Shown one piece after another: positions 36,883 to 46,479 of a stretch of 64,000 bases of DNA. Position 1 is the first letter of the stretch; each line of letters opens with the position of its first letter. The DNA comes from JAEUIT01 sp034439815 (GTDB taxonomy: Bacteria; Planctomycetota; Phycisphaerae; Phycisphaerales; SM1A02). The translations under genes were made by a program, and so were the position numbers. The notes under the pieces are model-generated. The model was not told the origin of the DNA, did no database searches, and worked only from the letters and a program-made list of their open reading frames with translations. Location: positions 1 through 64,000 of the forward strand of contig JAWXBD010000173.1 of the NCBI GenBank assembly GCA_034439815.1, read 5' to 3'.

Positions 36883-38390
36883 GAGCGGAGCCACGCATCA
36901 TCGATCCGCATGCCTGCCGGCAGCGGCGCCGCTTCGGACGACTCCACCATTGACGCGACCGGATAGGCGCAGTAGTCGACGCTGAAAGCACCAGCAGGCC
37001 GATGGTTCCCTGAGTGGCCGAGACCGCCGAACGGCAGCTTGGAACTGGCGCCGGCCGTGCCGTTGTTGTGATTGATGCAGCCGGAGCGGCAGCGCTCGAA
37101 GAAGTGCTCAAACTCGGCCGCGTCGTTCGTGAAGATGGACGCCGCGAGTCCGTAATCGCTCGCGTTCGCCTGCTCGATCGCCTGTTCGATGTCGTCGACA
37201 ATGACGACACGCACGAACGGACCGAACACTTCGCGATCGGTCGATCGCTCGAATCGATCGACTTCGATCACCGACGGGGTCACGAAGTATCCGGGACGGT
37301 CCATGCGGGTCGCGGCGACGAGCACCCGACCGCCCTGCGCAGCAACGAACGTCTGCTCGGCGAGCACTGCCTGCGCGGACGCCTCGTTCACGATCGGTCC
37401 CATGAACACCGGATCAGTCGAGAACCCGGGTCCGACGAGCAGCGTGCTCGCCACCTTGCAGAACGCCGACAGAAACTGGTCGGCAATCGCGCGGTCGAGA
37501 ATGATTCGCCGCGTGCACGTGCAGCGCTGTCCGGTCGTCGCGAAGGCTGATCGCGCACACTCGATCACCGCCTGGCGGAGATGCGCGCTGCGCATGACCA
37601 CCGCGGGGTTGCTGCCGCCGAGTTCCAGCGCCACGATGCGGCCCGGTCGATCGAGATTGGCCGCGAGAATCGCCCGGCCGACCGGCCAGCTGCCCGTGAA
37701 CAGGATGCCGTCGATGTCCTCATGCCGCACGAGCGCCTGTGCGACATCGGCGGCGCCATGCACGACATTGAAGACGCCCGCGGGAATGCCCGCTTCGTGC
37801 ACGCACTCGGCCATGAGCTGCGCGACTCCCGGCGTCTTGTCGCTCGGCTTGAACACGACCGTGTTGCCCAGCAGCAGCGCAGGGAGAAAGTGGCCGTTCG
37901 GCAGATGCGCCGGAAAGTTGTACGGACCGATCACGGCCATGACGCCGTGCGGCTTGAAGCGGCAGCGGCCGGTGCGGCTTGTGTTCACCGGCACGTCGTA
38001 GCCGCGCACGCGCCCCATCGAGATGTCGTCGAGCGTGATGGCCAGCTTTTCTGCAAGGAGCTTTGCTTCCAGCAGCGACTCGCTCCGCACCTTGCCCATC
38101 TCGAGCGTAATGCGGTCGGCGATGCGGTCGACGTGCTTCGTCGTGGCGGCGGCATAACGCTGCAGAATCTCCACGCGCTCAGTCAGCGGCCGCGCAGACC
38201 ACGCAGGCAGCGCTGCGCGAGCGGCCGCGACTGCTTCGCCGACATGTGCCACGTGCGACGCGCTCGACCACACCACCATGCAGCCGTCGCTCGGATCGCG
38301 CACCATGATGGCGTCGCCGGCGATCGAGCGAAAGGCGCCGTCGATGTAGTCACTCGGGCCATGCTGCAGCTGGCCGCGCTGCGCGGTCAT
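36879..38390 (-). CDS. astD: Succinylglutamate-semialdehyde dehydrogenase
   Basis: A 503-residue aldehyde dehydrogenase with the AstD pattern. The cofactor-contact VIGPYNFPAHLPNGHFLPAL, the catalytic glutamate in LELGGSNPAVV and the catalytic cysteine in TTGQRCTCTRR are present. AstD oxidises N-succinylglutamate semialdehyde to N-succinylglutamate with NAD, the fourth step of the arginine succinyltransferase pathway. It overlaps the astA stop by four bases and is followed by a coupled glycosyltransferase gene. The order astC-astA-astD in one operon is strong support for the assignment. Confidence 0.92.
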   Translation of the reverse strand: MTAQRGQLQHGPSDYIDGAFRSIAGDAIMVRDPSDGCMVVWSSASHVAHVGEAVAAARAALPAWSARPLTERVEILQRYAAATTKHVDRIADRITLEMGKVRSESLLEAKLLAEKLAITLDDISMGRVRGYDVPVNTSRTGRCRFKPHGVMAVIGPYNFPAHLPNGHFLPALLLGNTVVFKPSDKTPGVAQLMAECVHEAGIPAGVFNVVHGAADVAQALVRHEDIDGILFTGSWPVGRAILAANLDRPGRIVALELGGSNPAVVMRSAHLRQAVIECARSAFATTGQRCTCTRRIILDRAIADQFLSAFCKVASTLLVGPGFSTDPVFMGPIVNEASAQAVLAEQTFVAAQGGRVLVAATRMDRPGYFVTPSVIEVDRFERSTDREVFGPFVRVVIVDDIEQAIEQANASDYGLAASIFTNDAAEFEHFFERCRSGCINHNNGTAGASSKLPFGGLGHSGNHRPAGAFSVDYCAYPVASMVESSEAAPLPAGMRIDDAWLRS

Positions 38391-39475
38391 GAGGTGCGGG
38401 CCTTCTTGCGCGATGGCTTCTTCGTCACCGCGTCTGCTGGCGGAACACCGGCGGGCTGGGTGAACCCGATCTTGCCGCCGACCTTGGCGCCGAGCGCCTC
38501 AATCGCTTCCGCTGCAAGCAGCACCGTGTCGCCATCGAGCGCATACGGCGCCCGCAGCGCGCGGAAGTCGTCCTTCGGTTCGAATGAGACGATGGCCATG
38601 CCGGTGGGCTTCGTCGTGGCGCCGCCAAGCGTCTTCAGCGATGTCGCCTGCACGAGCGGGATGCTGTCGCGGTCCGCTTCGACGTACGGTCCGCCGTCGA
38701 ACGGATCGACGTGGCCTGTGTCGCGAAACCCTTGCTTCTGCAGCAGCGCGAGCGCCGGCTCCGTCTCCTCGCCCACACGTCCGATCAGATTGCGCGCTTC
38801 AGGCGGGAGCAGCGACGCGAAGATCTCTTCGCGCGGAAAGAGGCTCACCATGAACTCTTTCGAGCGGGCGGAAAAGAGATCCGCCTCCTTGTAGCTCAGG
38901 TTGATGAATCGGCGGCCGAGATACTCCCACAGGAGTGTGTGCGAATCGGGTGTGACCGCGCCCATCATTTCAGCGATCACGCGCTTCGCAAACCATGCGC
39001 GATGCAGACCGATGAAGTGAAAGCGCACAGTCGACAGCAGAGCGCCGAGCTTCTCCTTGTGGCCGCGATATCCGGGCGCGAGGATCAGCCCGCCCATTTC
39101 GCTCGGACCGCTTTCGTCGGTGCCGAACTGCAGCGTCGTGTGCACCTGTCCTGTCGCGAGATCCTTGCTCACGAACTCGCGCCGTCCGCGCTTCAGAAAG
39201 ACGTGTGGAAAGCCGGGCCACGAGATACACGAAATGACCGCCGACGTGCCGACGACGTTTTCCGTCTCCGTGTCCTCGAGCACGAACATGAACTGCCGCT
39301 CGCGCTCGGACTTCGCCTTGCTCGCGAACGAACTGAGACTCTTGCGCACCTTCGACGTGAGCAGATCGTTGTCAGCCGGCAGATTGATGAAGTGAACCAT
39401 CCGCGCGAGCTTCAGGAGCGTCGGAAGATCCTTGGGCTGCGCCGGTCTGATGATGAACATGGAAGAAATCCCCAC
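38387..39475 (-). CDS. astA: Arginine N-succinyltransferase
   Basis: A 362-residue AstA-family protein, close to the usual 340-345 residues plus a Lys/Arg-rich tail (KKPSRKKARTS). It starts MFIIRPAQPKDLPTLLKLA after a five-residue extension and carries the family stretches FTLQFGTDESGPSEMGGLIL-like (QFGTDESGPSEMGGL) and HVDPFDGGPY. It transfers succinyl from succinyl-CoA to L-arginine, the first step of the pathway. It lies three bases after the astC gene and overlaps astD by four, so all three are co-translated. Confidence 0.92.
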   Translation of the reverse strand: MGISSMFIIRPAQPKDLPTLLKLARMVHFINLPADNDLLTSKVRKSLSSFASKAKSERERQFMFVLEDTETENVVGTSAVISCISWPGFPHVFLKRGRREFVSKDLATGQVHTTLQFGTDESGPSEMGGLILAPGYRGHKEKLGALLSTVRFHFIGLHRAWFAKRVIAEMMGAVTPDSHTLLWEYLGRRFINLSYKEADLFSARSKEFMVSLFPREEIFASLLPPEARNLIGRVGEETEPALALLQKQGFRDTGHVDPFDGGPYVEADRDSIPLVQATSLKTLGGATTKPTGMAIVSFEPKDDFRALRAPYALDGDTVLLAAEAIEALGAKVGGKIGFTQPAGVPPADAVTKKPSRKKARTS

Positions 39476-39478
39476 CGA

Positions 39479-40927
39479 TCATTTGGCGGGCTGCGACACA
39501 GCCGCGAAGGACGATTCCATGATCTCGAAGACCGGTCCGAAGTGCTCGGGCTTCATGACGCCGATCGGCGGCAGGAACCGCAGGTGATACGGCTGGTGGC
39601 CGCAGTAGAACGCGATGATGCCGTCTGCGAAGAGGCGATGCAGCAGCGCCATGATGCGGTCCTTGTCACCGCCGAACGGTGTCATGCGCATCATGCCGCC
39701 CGTGCCCGCGACGAGATCCTTCATCGGCCCGCCGTTGGCGTTGCGCACGGGCAGGAACCACTCGGGGTGCTTCTTGACGAACGCGCCGGCGTGCTCGCGC
39801 CACGCTTTCTGAAGCCGTGCGATGCGGCCGTCTGCACCGTAGTAACCGCCGCTCTGCAGCTTCTTCAATCCGGCAAGGCCGACGCCGATCGCCGAACTGC
39901 TCGCCTGGAACGTGCCGCTCAGCAGTCCCGGCTTGGGATTCATGTCGTGCGTGTAGAGCACAGCGCATGCCTGACTCATCTTGCCAAGCGTGACGACATC
40001 GATGTGCCCGCCAAGTGCAAGCTGCTCGAAGCAGTACATGGTCTTCGTGCGGCCAAACGTCTGCACCTCGTCATCCCACACCGGGATGCCGTTGGAGCGG
40101 CAGAGCTCCATGAGCGGAAGGAAAAACTCGCGCGGGGCGACGTTGAAGCCGCCTTCGCCCTGCACCAGTTCCATGACGAAGCACGAGTGCTGTCGGGGGT
40201 ATCGGTGAATGCACTGCTGCAACTGGCGCACGGCCGCATCGATCGAGCTCTGCCCTGCATCCGCGTCGTAGAACGGCAGGTAGTCGACCTGCACATTGAG
40301 CGGCACGCCGACCCGATACGCCGGACCGTCACCGATCTGCGCCATCGTCGTCGACCGGCCCATGAAGCAATCTTGAAACGCAATGATGCGCGGTGCGGCG
40401 CCGGTCTTCTGCTGACAGATCTTGAGCGCCTGCTCGTTCGCCATGCAGCCCGAGTTCGTGACGAAGCAGTACTTGAGCTTTGAACTCCGCATCGCCTCGG
40501 CGACGAGGAACTCGGCGAACTCGATCGAGTCGGCGTTGAACTGGAGGTTGCCCTGCATCACCGTGTCGGTGAGTGCGGAGCGGATATTCGCTTCCATTAT
40601 CTCGGGGTCACTGTGGCCGAACATGTGGACGCCGATTCCGCTGATGAGGTCCCACTTGACGCTCCCGTCAACGAGTTCGACCAGCGGACCGTGACCCAAT
40701 CCGCTGCCCACGTAGGGGAACAGCGCGGGACGCCCCTTCACCTCGGCACTCCGCTTCAACCAGGCGTCGAGCGTGACTTTGTGCTCGGCGGAGGCCGGGC
40801 GGGCGCCCGTGATTTCGCTCTGCCGCTCCCGCACTTCCCGGAGGATGGTGTGGATCGCCGCCTGCACGGCGACACTCGACGAGAAGAGCGACGCTTGGGT
40901 GGGCGAGTCGGTCGCGGTGGCTGGCAT
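39479..40927 (-). CDS. astC: Class III aminotransferase, probable succinylornithine transaminase
   Basis: A 482-residue PLP-dependent aminotransferase (fold type I, class III). Visible are the substrate region VTNSGCMANEQALKIC, the cofactor-binding WDDEVQTFGRT, and the PLP lysine in VTLGKMSQ. In the arginine succinyltransferase pathway AstC converts N-succinylornithine to the semialdehyde used by AstD. It is longer than E. coli AstC (about 406 residues), so a related lysine or ornithine aminotransferase role is possible. ATG 40927 has AAGG upstream; a TTG start at 40942 is less likely. A pentamer repeat lies in its leader. Confidence 0.8.
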   Translation of the reverse strand: MPATATDSPTQASLFSSSVAVQAAIHTILREVRERQSEITGARPASAEHKVTLDAWLKRSAEVKGRPALFPYVGSGLGHGPLVELVDGSVKWDLISGIGVHMFGHSDPEIMEANIRSALTDTVMQGNLQFNADSIEFAEFLVAEAMRSSKLKYCFVTNSGCMANEQALKICQQKTGAAPRIIAFQDCFMGRSTTMAQIGDGPAYRVGVPLNVQVDYLPFYDADAGQSSIDAAVRQLQQCIHRYPRQHSCFVMELVQGEGGFNVAPREFFLPLMELCRSNGIPVWDDEVQTFGRTKTMYCFEQLALGGHIDVVTLGKMSQACAVLYTHDMNPKPGLLSGTFQASSSAIGVGLAGLKKLQSGGYYGADGRIARLQKAWREHAGAFVKKHPEWFLPVRNANGGPMKDLVAGTGGMMRMTPFGGDKDRIMALLHRLFADGIIAFYCGHQPYHLRFLPPIGVMKPEHFGPVFEIMESSFAAVSQPAK

Positions 40928-40940
40928 GGGCGGACCTTGC

Positions 40941-41010
40941 AAGTTCAGTTCAGTTCAGTTCAGGTCAGGTCAGTTCAGTTCAATGCAATTCAATGCAATG
41001 CAATCCAATA
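40941..41010. repeat. Pentanucleotide tandem repeat in the astC leader
   Basis: Fourteen consecutive five-base units (CAGTT, CAGGT and CAATG-type variants) run from 40941 to 41010, starting 14 bases upstream of the astC start codon and so within its probable 5' leader. The rest of the 240-base gap between astC and the M20 gene shows nothing I recognise. A repeat of this size and place could change expression by slippage; that is inference. Confidence 0.92.
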
Positions 41011-41166
41011 GGAGCGATGGGACGGTGGACCGACGTGAATCCGAGCCAACCCTTCGTCCCGTGGACGATACCGGGAGGGCGCGCCGGACGCGACTTCGCA
41101 AAAAACATCGATGGCGTCGGCCGCGGGCGCCTCGGGGGACCCCACCATTTCTCCTCGTCCGCATGG

Positions 41167-42450
41167 TCACAGGATCGTGATCCGCCCGGTTCCGATCCGG
41201 TACAGCACGATCGCCAGCAGCTGGCAGCGCTCGACGAGGCTCGGAATCTCGATGAACTCGTCGGTGCGGTGAAGGTTTCCCCCGCGAATGCCGAGCGTGT
41301 CGAGCGTGAGCAGCCCGACCGACTGCAGGACGTTTCCGTCGCAGACGCCGCCGGTGGTGGTGAACGGCAGCGGCTGACCGAGATCCGTCGCGACATCGCG
41401 AACGGCCATGGCGAAGCGTTCGACCTCGGGCGTCATCGGCTTGGCCGCACGCGCGAAGGTGCGCCGCAGCATCACGCCGGGCAGCGTGTCGCCGGTGGTG
41501 TTGAGCGAATCCAGTCGCCGCGCGAGTTCGACCTGCGCCTTGGGATCGGCGAAGCGCACGTTGCCCCACGCGCTCGCATGGTCGGGCACCGCGTTCGACA
41601 CGAGACCGCCTTCCAGTGGACCGATGTTCACGATGCGCCCCGCATCAGGCGCCGACGCGGCGGCAGCATCGAGAATCGCCTGGGCGAGCGCGTTGACCGC
41701 TGAAACGCCTTTGATGAAATCGCGCCCCGCATGCGCCGTGCGGCCGGTGCAGTCGATGCGGAAATGACCGGAGCCCATGCGCGCCACGACGAGCCCGCCG
41801 TTGTCGCTCGCCGGTTCGAGCGCGATGCCCACATCGTGCAGGCGCCCCGCATCTTCAATGTGGCGAGCGGAGTGAAACGAACCGGTCTCCTCGTCGCTGT
41901 TCAAGAGGAATGACCAGCGCAGCGAGTTCGACACGTCGGCGCGCTGCATCAGCGCCTCGAGCGCGTGCAGCGCGAGCGTGATGCCTCCCTTCATGTCGGC
42001 GGCACCGGGACCGCGCGCGATCGTGTCGGATTCGCGCGTGAGACGCTGAAACGTGCCGACCGGATCGTGCACGGTGTCGATGTGGCCCGCGAGCAGCACG
42101 CGCGGTCCGGATGCATGAGGTGTAAGTCCGCAGCGCGACGCGATGATCGTCGGCGGAGCGGAAGCCAGCGGTGCTTTGGGCGACGCGATGCCGCGCTCGG
42201 ACGGAAGCGTGAGCCAGACAGGCCGCTCGTCGCCCGCATGTTCGGTGATGACCGCGCCGAGTTCCTGGAGCCGCTCCGCCAGCATCCCGCGCAGTTCGTC
42301 GAGGCCGGGCGTGAACGCGGCGCCCGTCGGGATCGCGACGTAGCGCTCGAGGTCTGCGTACAGCGCCTCCCCGCGCGCCGCGATGTCGCGGCAGAGCATC
42401 TGCTCCGCGGTGTCGAGACCGGCCGCGCGGTTCACTGCTGGAGTCGTCAT
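41167..42450 (-). CDS. M20 family metallopeptidase (ArgE/DapE/CPG2 type)
   Basis: A 427-residue M20 zinc peptidase. Metal and catalytic residues are seen in LLAGHIDTVHDP, GPGAADMKGG, LNSDEETGS (the general-base glutamate pair) and a late histidine in IRGGNLHRTDEF. A dimerisation domain lies in the middle. Members remove acyl or aminoacyl groups, for example acetylornithine deacetylase or succinyl-diaminopimelate desuccinylase. It is coupled to dapF by a four-base overlap and lies upstream of the ast genes. It could act in lysine synthesis or replace the missing AstE desuccinylase; sequence alone does not decide. Confidence 0.85.
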   Translation of the reverse strand: MTTPAVNRAAGLDTAEQMLCRDIAARGEALYADLERYVAIPTGAAFTPGLDELRGMLAERLQELGAVITEHAGDERPVWLTLPSERGIASPKAPLASAPPTIIASRCGLTPHASGPRVLLAGHIDTVHDPVGTFQRLTRESDTIARGPGAADMKGGITLALHALEALMQRADVSNSLRWSFLLNSDEETGSFHSARHIEDAGRLHDVGIALEPASDNGGLVVARMGSGHFRIDCTGRTAHAGRDFIKGVSAVNALAQAILDAAAASAPDAGRIVNIGPLEGGLVSNAVPDHASAWGNVRFADPKAQVELARRLDSLNTTGDTLPGVMLRRTFARAAKPMTPEVERFAMAVRDVATDLGQPLPFTTTGGVCDGNVLQSVGLLTLDTLGIRGGNLHRTDEFIEIPSLVERCQLLAIVLYRIGTGRITIL

Positions 42451-43388
42451 CCGCGAACGGCCTCGATGTCGGCGGGCGCCGCGAGAAAGGACGGCGCGAA
42501 CACGCCTTCGAACACTTCGGTTGCCGGTCCGGTCATGATCACCTGCCGTCCGTCTCCGTCCCATTGCAGATGAAGATCACCGCCCGGCAGGTGCGCGTGA
42601 ATGCTTGGTGCCGTCTTGCCGGCCAGGACGCCGGCGACGCACACGGCGCTCGCGCCGGTTCCGCACGCGCGTGTGACGCCGCTGCCGCGCTCCCACGTGC
42701 GCATGATGACTTCGTCGGGCGCGACGACCTGCACGAAATGCACATTGATGCGGTTGGGGAAGAACGCCGCGCGCTCTAGCACCGTGCCGACGAGCGCGAG
42801 CGGGACGCGCGCGACATCGCGGCAGAAGATCACCGCATGCGGATTGCCCATCGACACGCACGTCATTGCAGTCTCGCAGCCCGCGGCGTCGAGCCATCCT
42901 GCAGGGCCGACACTCATGAGCAGTTCGCGCGGAATCGCGTGCGCGATCACGCGGTCATCGGCGTGAACGCCCGGAATTCGCACCGGAATCTGGCCCGCAG
43001 CAAGGATCGGTTCGCCCATCTCGACAGCCGCGTGCGCCACCGTGCCGTCCTCGCCAAGAGTCCATCGAATGGCGAGGACTCCGCGGCCGGTCTGCACGCG
43101 GATCGGATTCTCACGGGCGATGCCGCGGTCCACCGCGAACTTCGCGACACAGCGGATGCCGTTGCCGCACATCTCGCTTTCACTGCCGTCGGCATTGAAC
43201 ATGCGCATCCGCACGTCGGCCGAGACGCCCGACGATGGAGGCGCGACGAGAATCAGTCCGTCGCTGCCGACGCCGGTGTGCCGATCAGCGACCTTCCGCG
43301 CGAGCGCTGCGGGATCAGCGACCCGCTCCTCGAACGCGTTGATGTACACGTAGTCGTTGCCAATGCCATGCATCTTTACGAAGCGCAT
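42447..43388 (-). CDS. dapF: Diaminopimelate epimerase
   Basis: A 313-residue DapF. The first catalytic cysteine is C74 in MCGNGIRC and the second lies in RACGTGASAV; the N-terminal MHGIGNDYVYINA segment is diagnostic. It interconverts LL- and meso-diaminopimelate in lysine and peptidoglycan synthesis. It starts five bases after the M48 protease gene and its stop overlaps the M20 peptidase start (ATGA), so the three genes form one unit. Confidence 0.95.
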   Translation of the reverse strand: MRFVKMHGIGNDYVYINAFEERVADPAALARKVADRHTGVGSDGLILVAPPSSGVSADVRMRMFNADGSESEMCGNGIRCVAKFAVDRGIARENPIRVQTGRGVLAIRWTLGEDGTVAHAAVEMGEPILAAGQIPVRIPGVHADDRVIAHAIPRELLMSVGPAGWLDAAGCETAMTCVSMGNPHAVIFCRDVARVPLALVGTVLERAAFFPNRINVHFVQVVAPDEVIMRTWERGSGVTRACGTGASAVCVAGVLAGKTAPSIHAHLPGGDLHLQWDGDGRQVIMTGPATEVFEGVFAPSFLAAPADIEAVRG

Positions 43389-43392
43389 CGTC

Positions 43393-44886
43393 TTATCGTA
43401 CCGTGCGCGCGTGTGCGGTTGATGCAGCCACGCGCGCCTCGGCCTCGTCCGCGTGCGCCAGCTCCCACGCGAGCAGCGCTCCGAGCACGACGAGGCTGCA
43501 CGCGGCCGTGAGCTTGAGCGAGGCGATCAACCGATCGATCCCGAGGCGATCGATGCGCTGGCCGACCAGAGCCGCAAGATACTGCTGCCGCCAGCGGATC
43601 GAGCCGTGCCGCCACGAAAACTGCCCGGACGGCACGCCTGCGTGGCGGGCGACATTCGCCAATGCCGCGGTCATCGCCATGACCGCTCCGGGCGTGATGT
43701 CGCTGCCTCCGGCCTCGCGGGAGAGGTACTGCACGGCGAACGCGTCCGCCTGCCGTTCGAATCGTCGCGACACCCAGCCGAACGCGATGAGGGCGACGGC
43801 ACCGGCGCCGATGGCGGCGCTCCGATCGAGCCAGTCCACCGCCGTCTGGAACGTCGCGGCGTCCAGCGACGAGTCGACGAGCCGCTCGTACACCGCGCGC
43901 AGGGGCAGTTCCATCGCGATCGACGACACAGCGAGCAGCACGAGCAGGACGCCGAGCATCCACGGTAGATGCCGGCGGCGGACGTGGCCGATTTCGTGAG
44001 CCATCACCGCGCGGAGCTCTTCGCGCGGCAGAAGTTCGAGCAGACCGTCGGTGAGCATGACAAAACGCAGCGGCGCGATCAGACCCATGACTGCGCCGTT
44101 CACCATGCCGTACTCGGTCCGCCACAGGAGCACATCGCGGACACGCACGCCGCATCCCGCGCACACCGCCAGCAGGTCGTCGCGGAGGGTTCCGGATGCA
44201 AGCGGCCGCACGTCAAGCACCAGCCGCGCGATCCAGGGGCTGACGACATACACCGTCGCCCCGATCGCGAGCGTCGTCAGCTCGCGGCCGCCCGCGTTCC
44301 ACCACGCCGGCCAGGCGCTGCGCATGAGCGGCTCGAGCAGTTCGGAGACTGCGAGCACGATCATGACCGGCACCAGAATGAGCAGAATGTTGGTGCGCAC
44401 GCGCGCGACGACGAACTTCCACGCTGCGGGCCACGGCGCGACCGGCAGCCCTTCATCGAGACGGCGAATGAGCGACGCTTCGCGCACGCGCCGCTCCATC
44501 GGCGCCTGCAAGGACCATGAGATGGCCATCGCGGCGAATGCGGGGGTGAGTGCCACCATCTCGTCGATCGCAGGCAGGTCGCCGATTATGCGGCGCACAG
44601 TTTCAAGCCAGCCGAAGCCGAAGACTGCGACGGCGAGAGCGGCGAGCGCAAACCATGGAACGAATCGCGCGAACATCTCGGCACGATCGAAGGTGATCAC
44701 GCCGCGGGCGTCGCGGTCGTCGAGCATCCGCAGCGCGCGGCGGGTGAGAATCGCCTGGAGTCCGAGCGGCACCGCCATCGGCAGCGCTGCGGCGCACAGT
44801 GAAGCCCACGGCCAGACGGCGGCGGCGCTCGGCGAGCGATCCTCGAGCAGAACCACTGCCACCAGAATGAGCACGATCAGTTGCAC
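43393..44886 (-). CDS. Membrane M48-family metalloprotease
   Basis: A 497-residue polytopic membrane protease. Hydrophobic segments lie at about 1-14, 28-47, 74-93, 165-183, 205-222, 308-325, 358-372 and 460-480. The zinc motif H297-E298-x-x-H301 in MAHEIGHVRRRH and a third ligand E377 in RRFERQADAFA match M48 (HtpX/Ste24-like). Such enzymes degrade misfolded membrane proteins. The extra N-terminal membrane region makes it longer than HtpX (about 290 residues). It is followed by dapF after five bases and preceded by a lipoprotein gene 40 bases upstream. Confidence 0.87.
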   Translation of the reverse strand: MQLIVLILVAVVLLEDRSPSAAAVWPWASLCAAALPMAVPLGLQAILTRRALRMLDDRDARGVITFDRAEMFARFVPWFALAALAVAVFGFGWLETVRRIIGDLPAIDEMVALTPAFAAMAISWSLQAPMERRVREASLIRRLDEGLPVAPWPAAWKFVVARVRTNILLILVPVMIVLAVSELLEPLMRSAWPAWWNAGGRELTTLAIGATVYVVSPWIARLVLDVRPLASGTLRDDLLAVCAGCGVRVRDVLLWRTEYGMVNGAVMGLIAPLRFVMLTDGLLELLPREELRAVMAHEIGHVRRRHLPWMLGVLLVLLAVSSIAMELPLRAVYERLVDSSLDAATFQTAVDWLDRSAAIGAGAVALIAFGWVSRRFERQADAFAVQYLSREAGGSDITPGAVMAMTAALANVARHAGVPSGQFSWRHGSIRWRQQYLAALVGQRIDRLGIDRLIASLKLTAACSLVVLGALLAWELAHADEAEARVAASTAHARTVR

Positions 44887-44926
44887 GCGCGGTTGCTGCT
44901 CCGACGTTTCTGGAACCTGTGCGACG

Positions 44927-46387
44927 TCATTGGCGTTCGATCGTCCCCAGGTCGACGACCACGCGGTCGTAACGATAGAAGTCGACGTTCAGGTGATCGG
45001 CATTGACAAACGTCAGCACCACGCAGTTCGCGCGCGTCCCGTCCGCAAACTGAAAGTCGCCCATGTGCGGGCCGGCATAGCGGCGGTTGTCGTACTCCTG
45101 CGCGTGAAAGTGCACGTGAAAGAGACTCGTATACAGCGCGTCCATCAGCGCCTGCGGCGATTCATATCGTTTGTCATTGGCGCGCGAACGGCTTGGGTAT
45201 TCCACCAGATCGAATCGCCCGCGCGCGTCGAGTTGCAGCACACCGCCGTACTCCGTCGACGTATCAGCAAGGTCGCGGTCCGCGACAGCGAAGAGGTGCG
45301 CCCGCACTTCCGGAACGCGCAGCGCCTCGGTCAGCAGCAGCATCGCGGCGCGATCACCCCAAGTCAGCTTTTTGGAAACGACTGCGAGCCGCTCGCTGAA
45401 CATGCCATCCAGTCCGCGATTGAAGCCCTCGAAGTCCGGGCTGTAGATCGGCCGCCCTGTGCCGCCCGTCGCAACCGTGATCTGCTCCTCAATCGCCTCG
45501 TCGCTCATCGTGAACACCGCGGGCTGATGGCGGGCCGCGGCCGCGGCGACAGGCACGTCGCGCAGCTCGACGGCGGCGCGGCGCTCCGCCGGAATCTGCG
45601 CGATTGCCGCCTTCGCTGCGCTCCAGAACGCCTCGTTCTTCGGAGTCCGCAGCGAGCGCAGCCAGAGAATCTCTTCGCGGTTCCTCGGCAGAACGCCAAG
45701 ATCCACCACGCCCGCGCGGAGATCGAGCAGCATGGCGTCCTTTCCCAGCGCTGACTCATCGGCGAGGATCGCACGCAGCCGGTCTTCCTGTCCTTCAAGC
45801 AACAGAAGTTCCCAGCAGCGTGCCCGCAGGTTGGACTGCGTGATAGGGTTCGCGGTCCGCATCGCTTCGAGCAGTGTGTCGACGATGCGGTCCTCCCCGT
45901 GGAGCGTGGCGAGGGCGAGCCGTTCCGGCCGCTCCTTTCCGAGTGTCGCCCATGCACCGAGCGGTGTCGCCCAGGCGCGGATGAGCGTCGGTGTCATCTC
46001 GATCCAGTGATCCGCGGCGATGCGCTCGCAAAGCTCGCGCCGCCATTCGAGCGCCTCCATCTTTGGGAGATGCAATTGAAGTGAGTCGCTCAGCCCCTGC
46101 GGATCAATTTCGCGCAGCCGCGCGTATGCCGCCCGGCGAGCGTCGATGACGTAGTTGGGCGAGACAACGATGCGGCGCAGTGCCTGGCGATACTTCGGGT
46201 CCTGTCCAAGCCGATCGCCCGCGGCCATGGCTGCGAGATAGTCGCGGCCTGGCCGACCCGGCTCACCCAGGACCGCGATCGGATTATCGATCGTCGGCGT
46301 CGAGCAGCTGGACAGATGCATGAGCGCGTACGCGAGCACGAAGGTGGAAAGCACGCCAAGCGGCACGGTACGGAAGGGCTTCTGCAT
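44927..46387 (-). CDS. Putative lipoprotein, unrecognised family
   Basis: A 486-residue exported protein. The signal peptide ends in a lipobox HLSSC with C28 as the lipidated residue. The body is helical in its first half and mixed afterwards, with conserved-looking aromatic stretches such as YTSLFHVHFHAQEY and CVVLTFVNADHLNVDFY. I do not recognise the family. The ATG at 46387 gives a perfect signal peptide; the frame is open further upstream but that part is not protein-like. It lies upstream of the M48 protease gene and could be its substrate or partner, which is a guess. Confidence 0.72.
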   Translation of the reverse strand: MQKPFRTVPLGVLSTFVLAYALMHLSSCSTPTIDNPIAVLGEPGRPGRDYLAAMAAGDRLGQDPKYRQALRRIVVSPNYVIDARRAAYARLREIDPQGLSDSLQLHLPKMEALEWRRELCERIAADHWIEMTPTLIRAWATPLGAWATLGKERPERLALATLHGEDRIVDTLLEAMRTANPITQSNLRARCWELLLLEGQEDRLRAILADESALGKDAMLLDLRAGVVDLGVLPRNREEILWLRSLRTPKNEAFWSAAKAAIAQIPAERRAAVELRDVPVAAAAARHQPAVFTMSDEAIEEQITVATGGTGRPIYSPDFEGFNRGLDGMFSERLAVVSKKLTWGDRAAMLLLTEALRVPEVRAHLFAVADRDLADTSTEYGGVLQLDARGRFDLVEYPSRSRANDKRYESPQALMDALYTSLFHVHFHAQEYDNRRYAGPHMGDFQFADGTRANCVVLTFVNADHLNVDFYRYDRVVVDLGTIERQ

Positions 46388-46479
46388 CGGGGACCACTGA
46401 ACAATCAGAGGAGGCGGATAGGGATCTCGTCGAACATTGCGTGTTGGTCTGACGGGGCGGTCCCGTATTATCAAAGGAA

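Noticed and set aside
40941..41010. Possible CRISPR array
   Set aside because: The units are contiguous and five bases long, with no spacers. The repeats around csrA are likewise contiguous and have no spacers.
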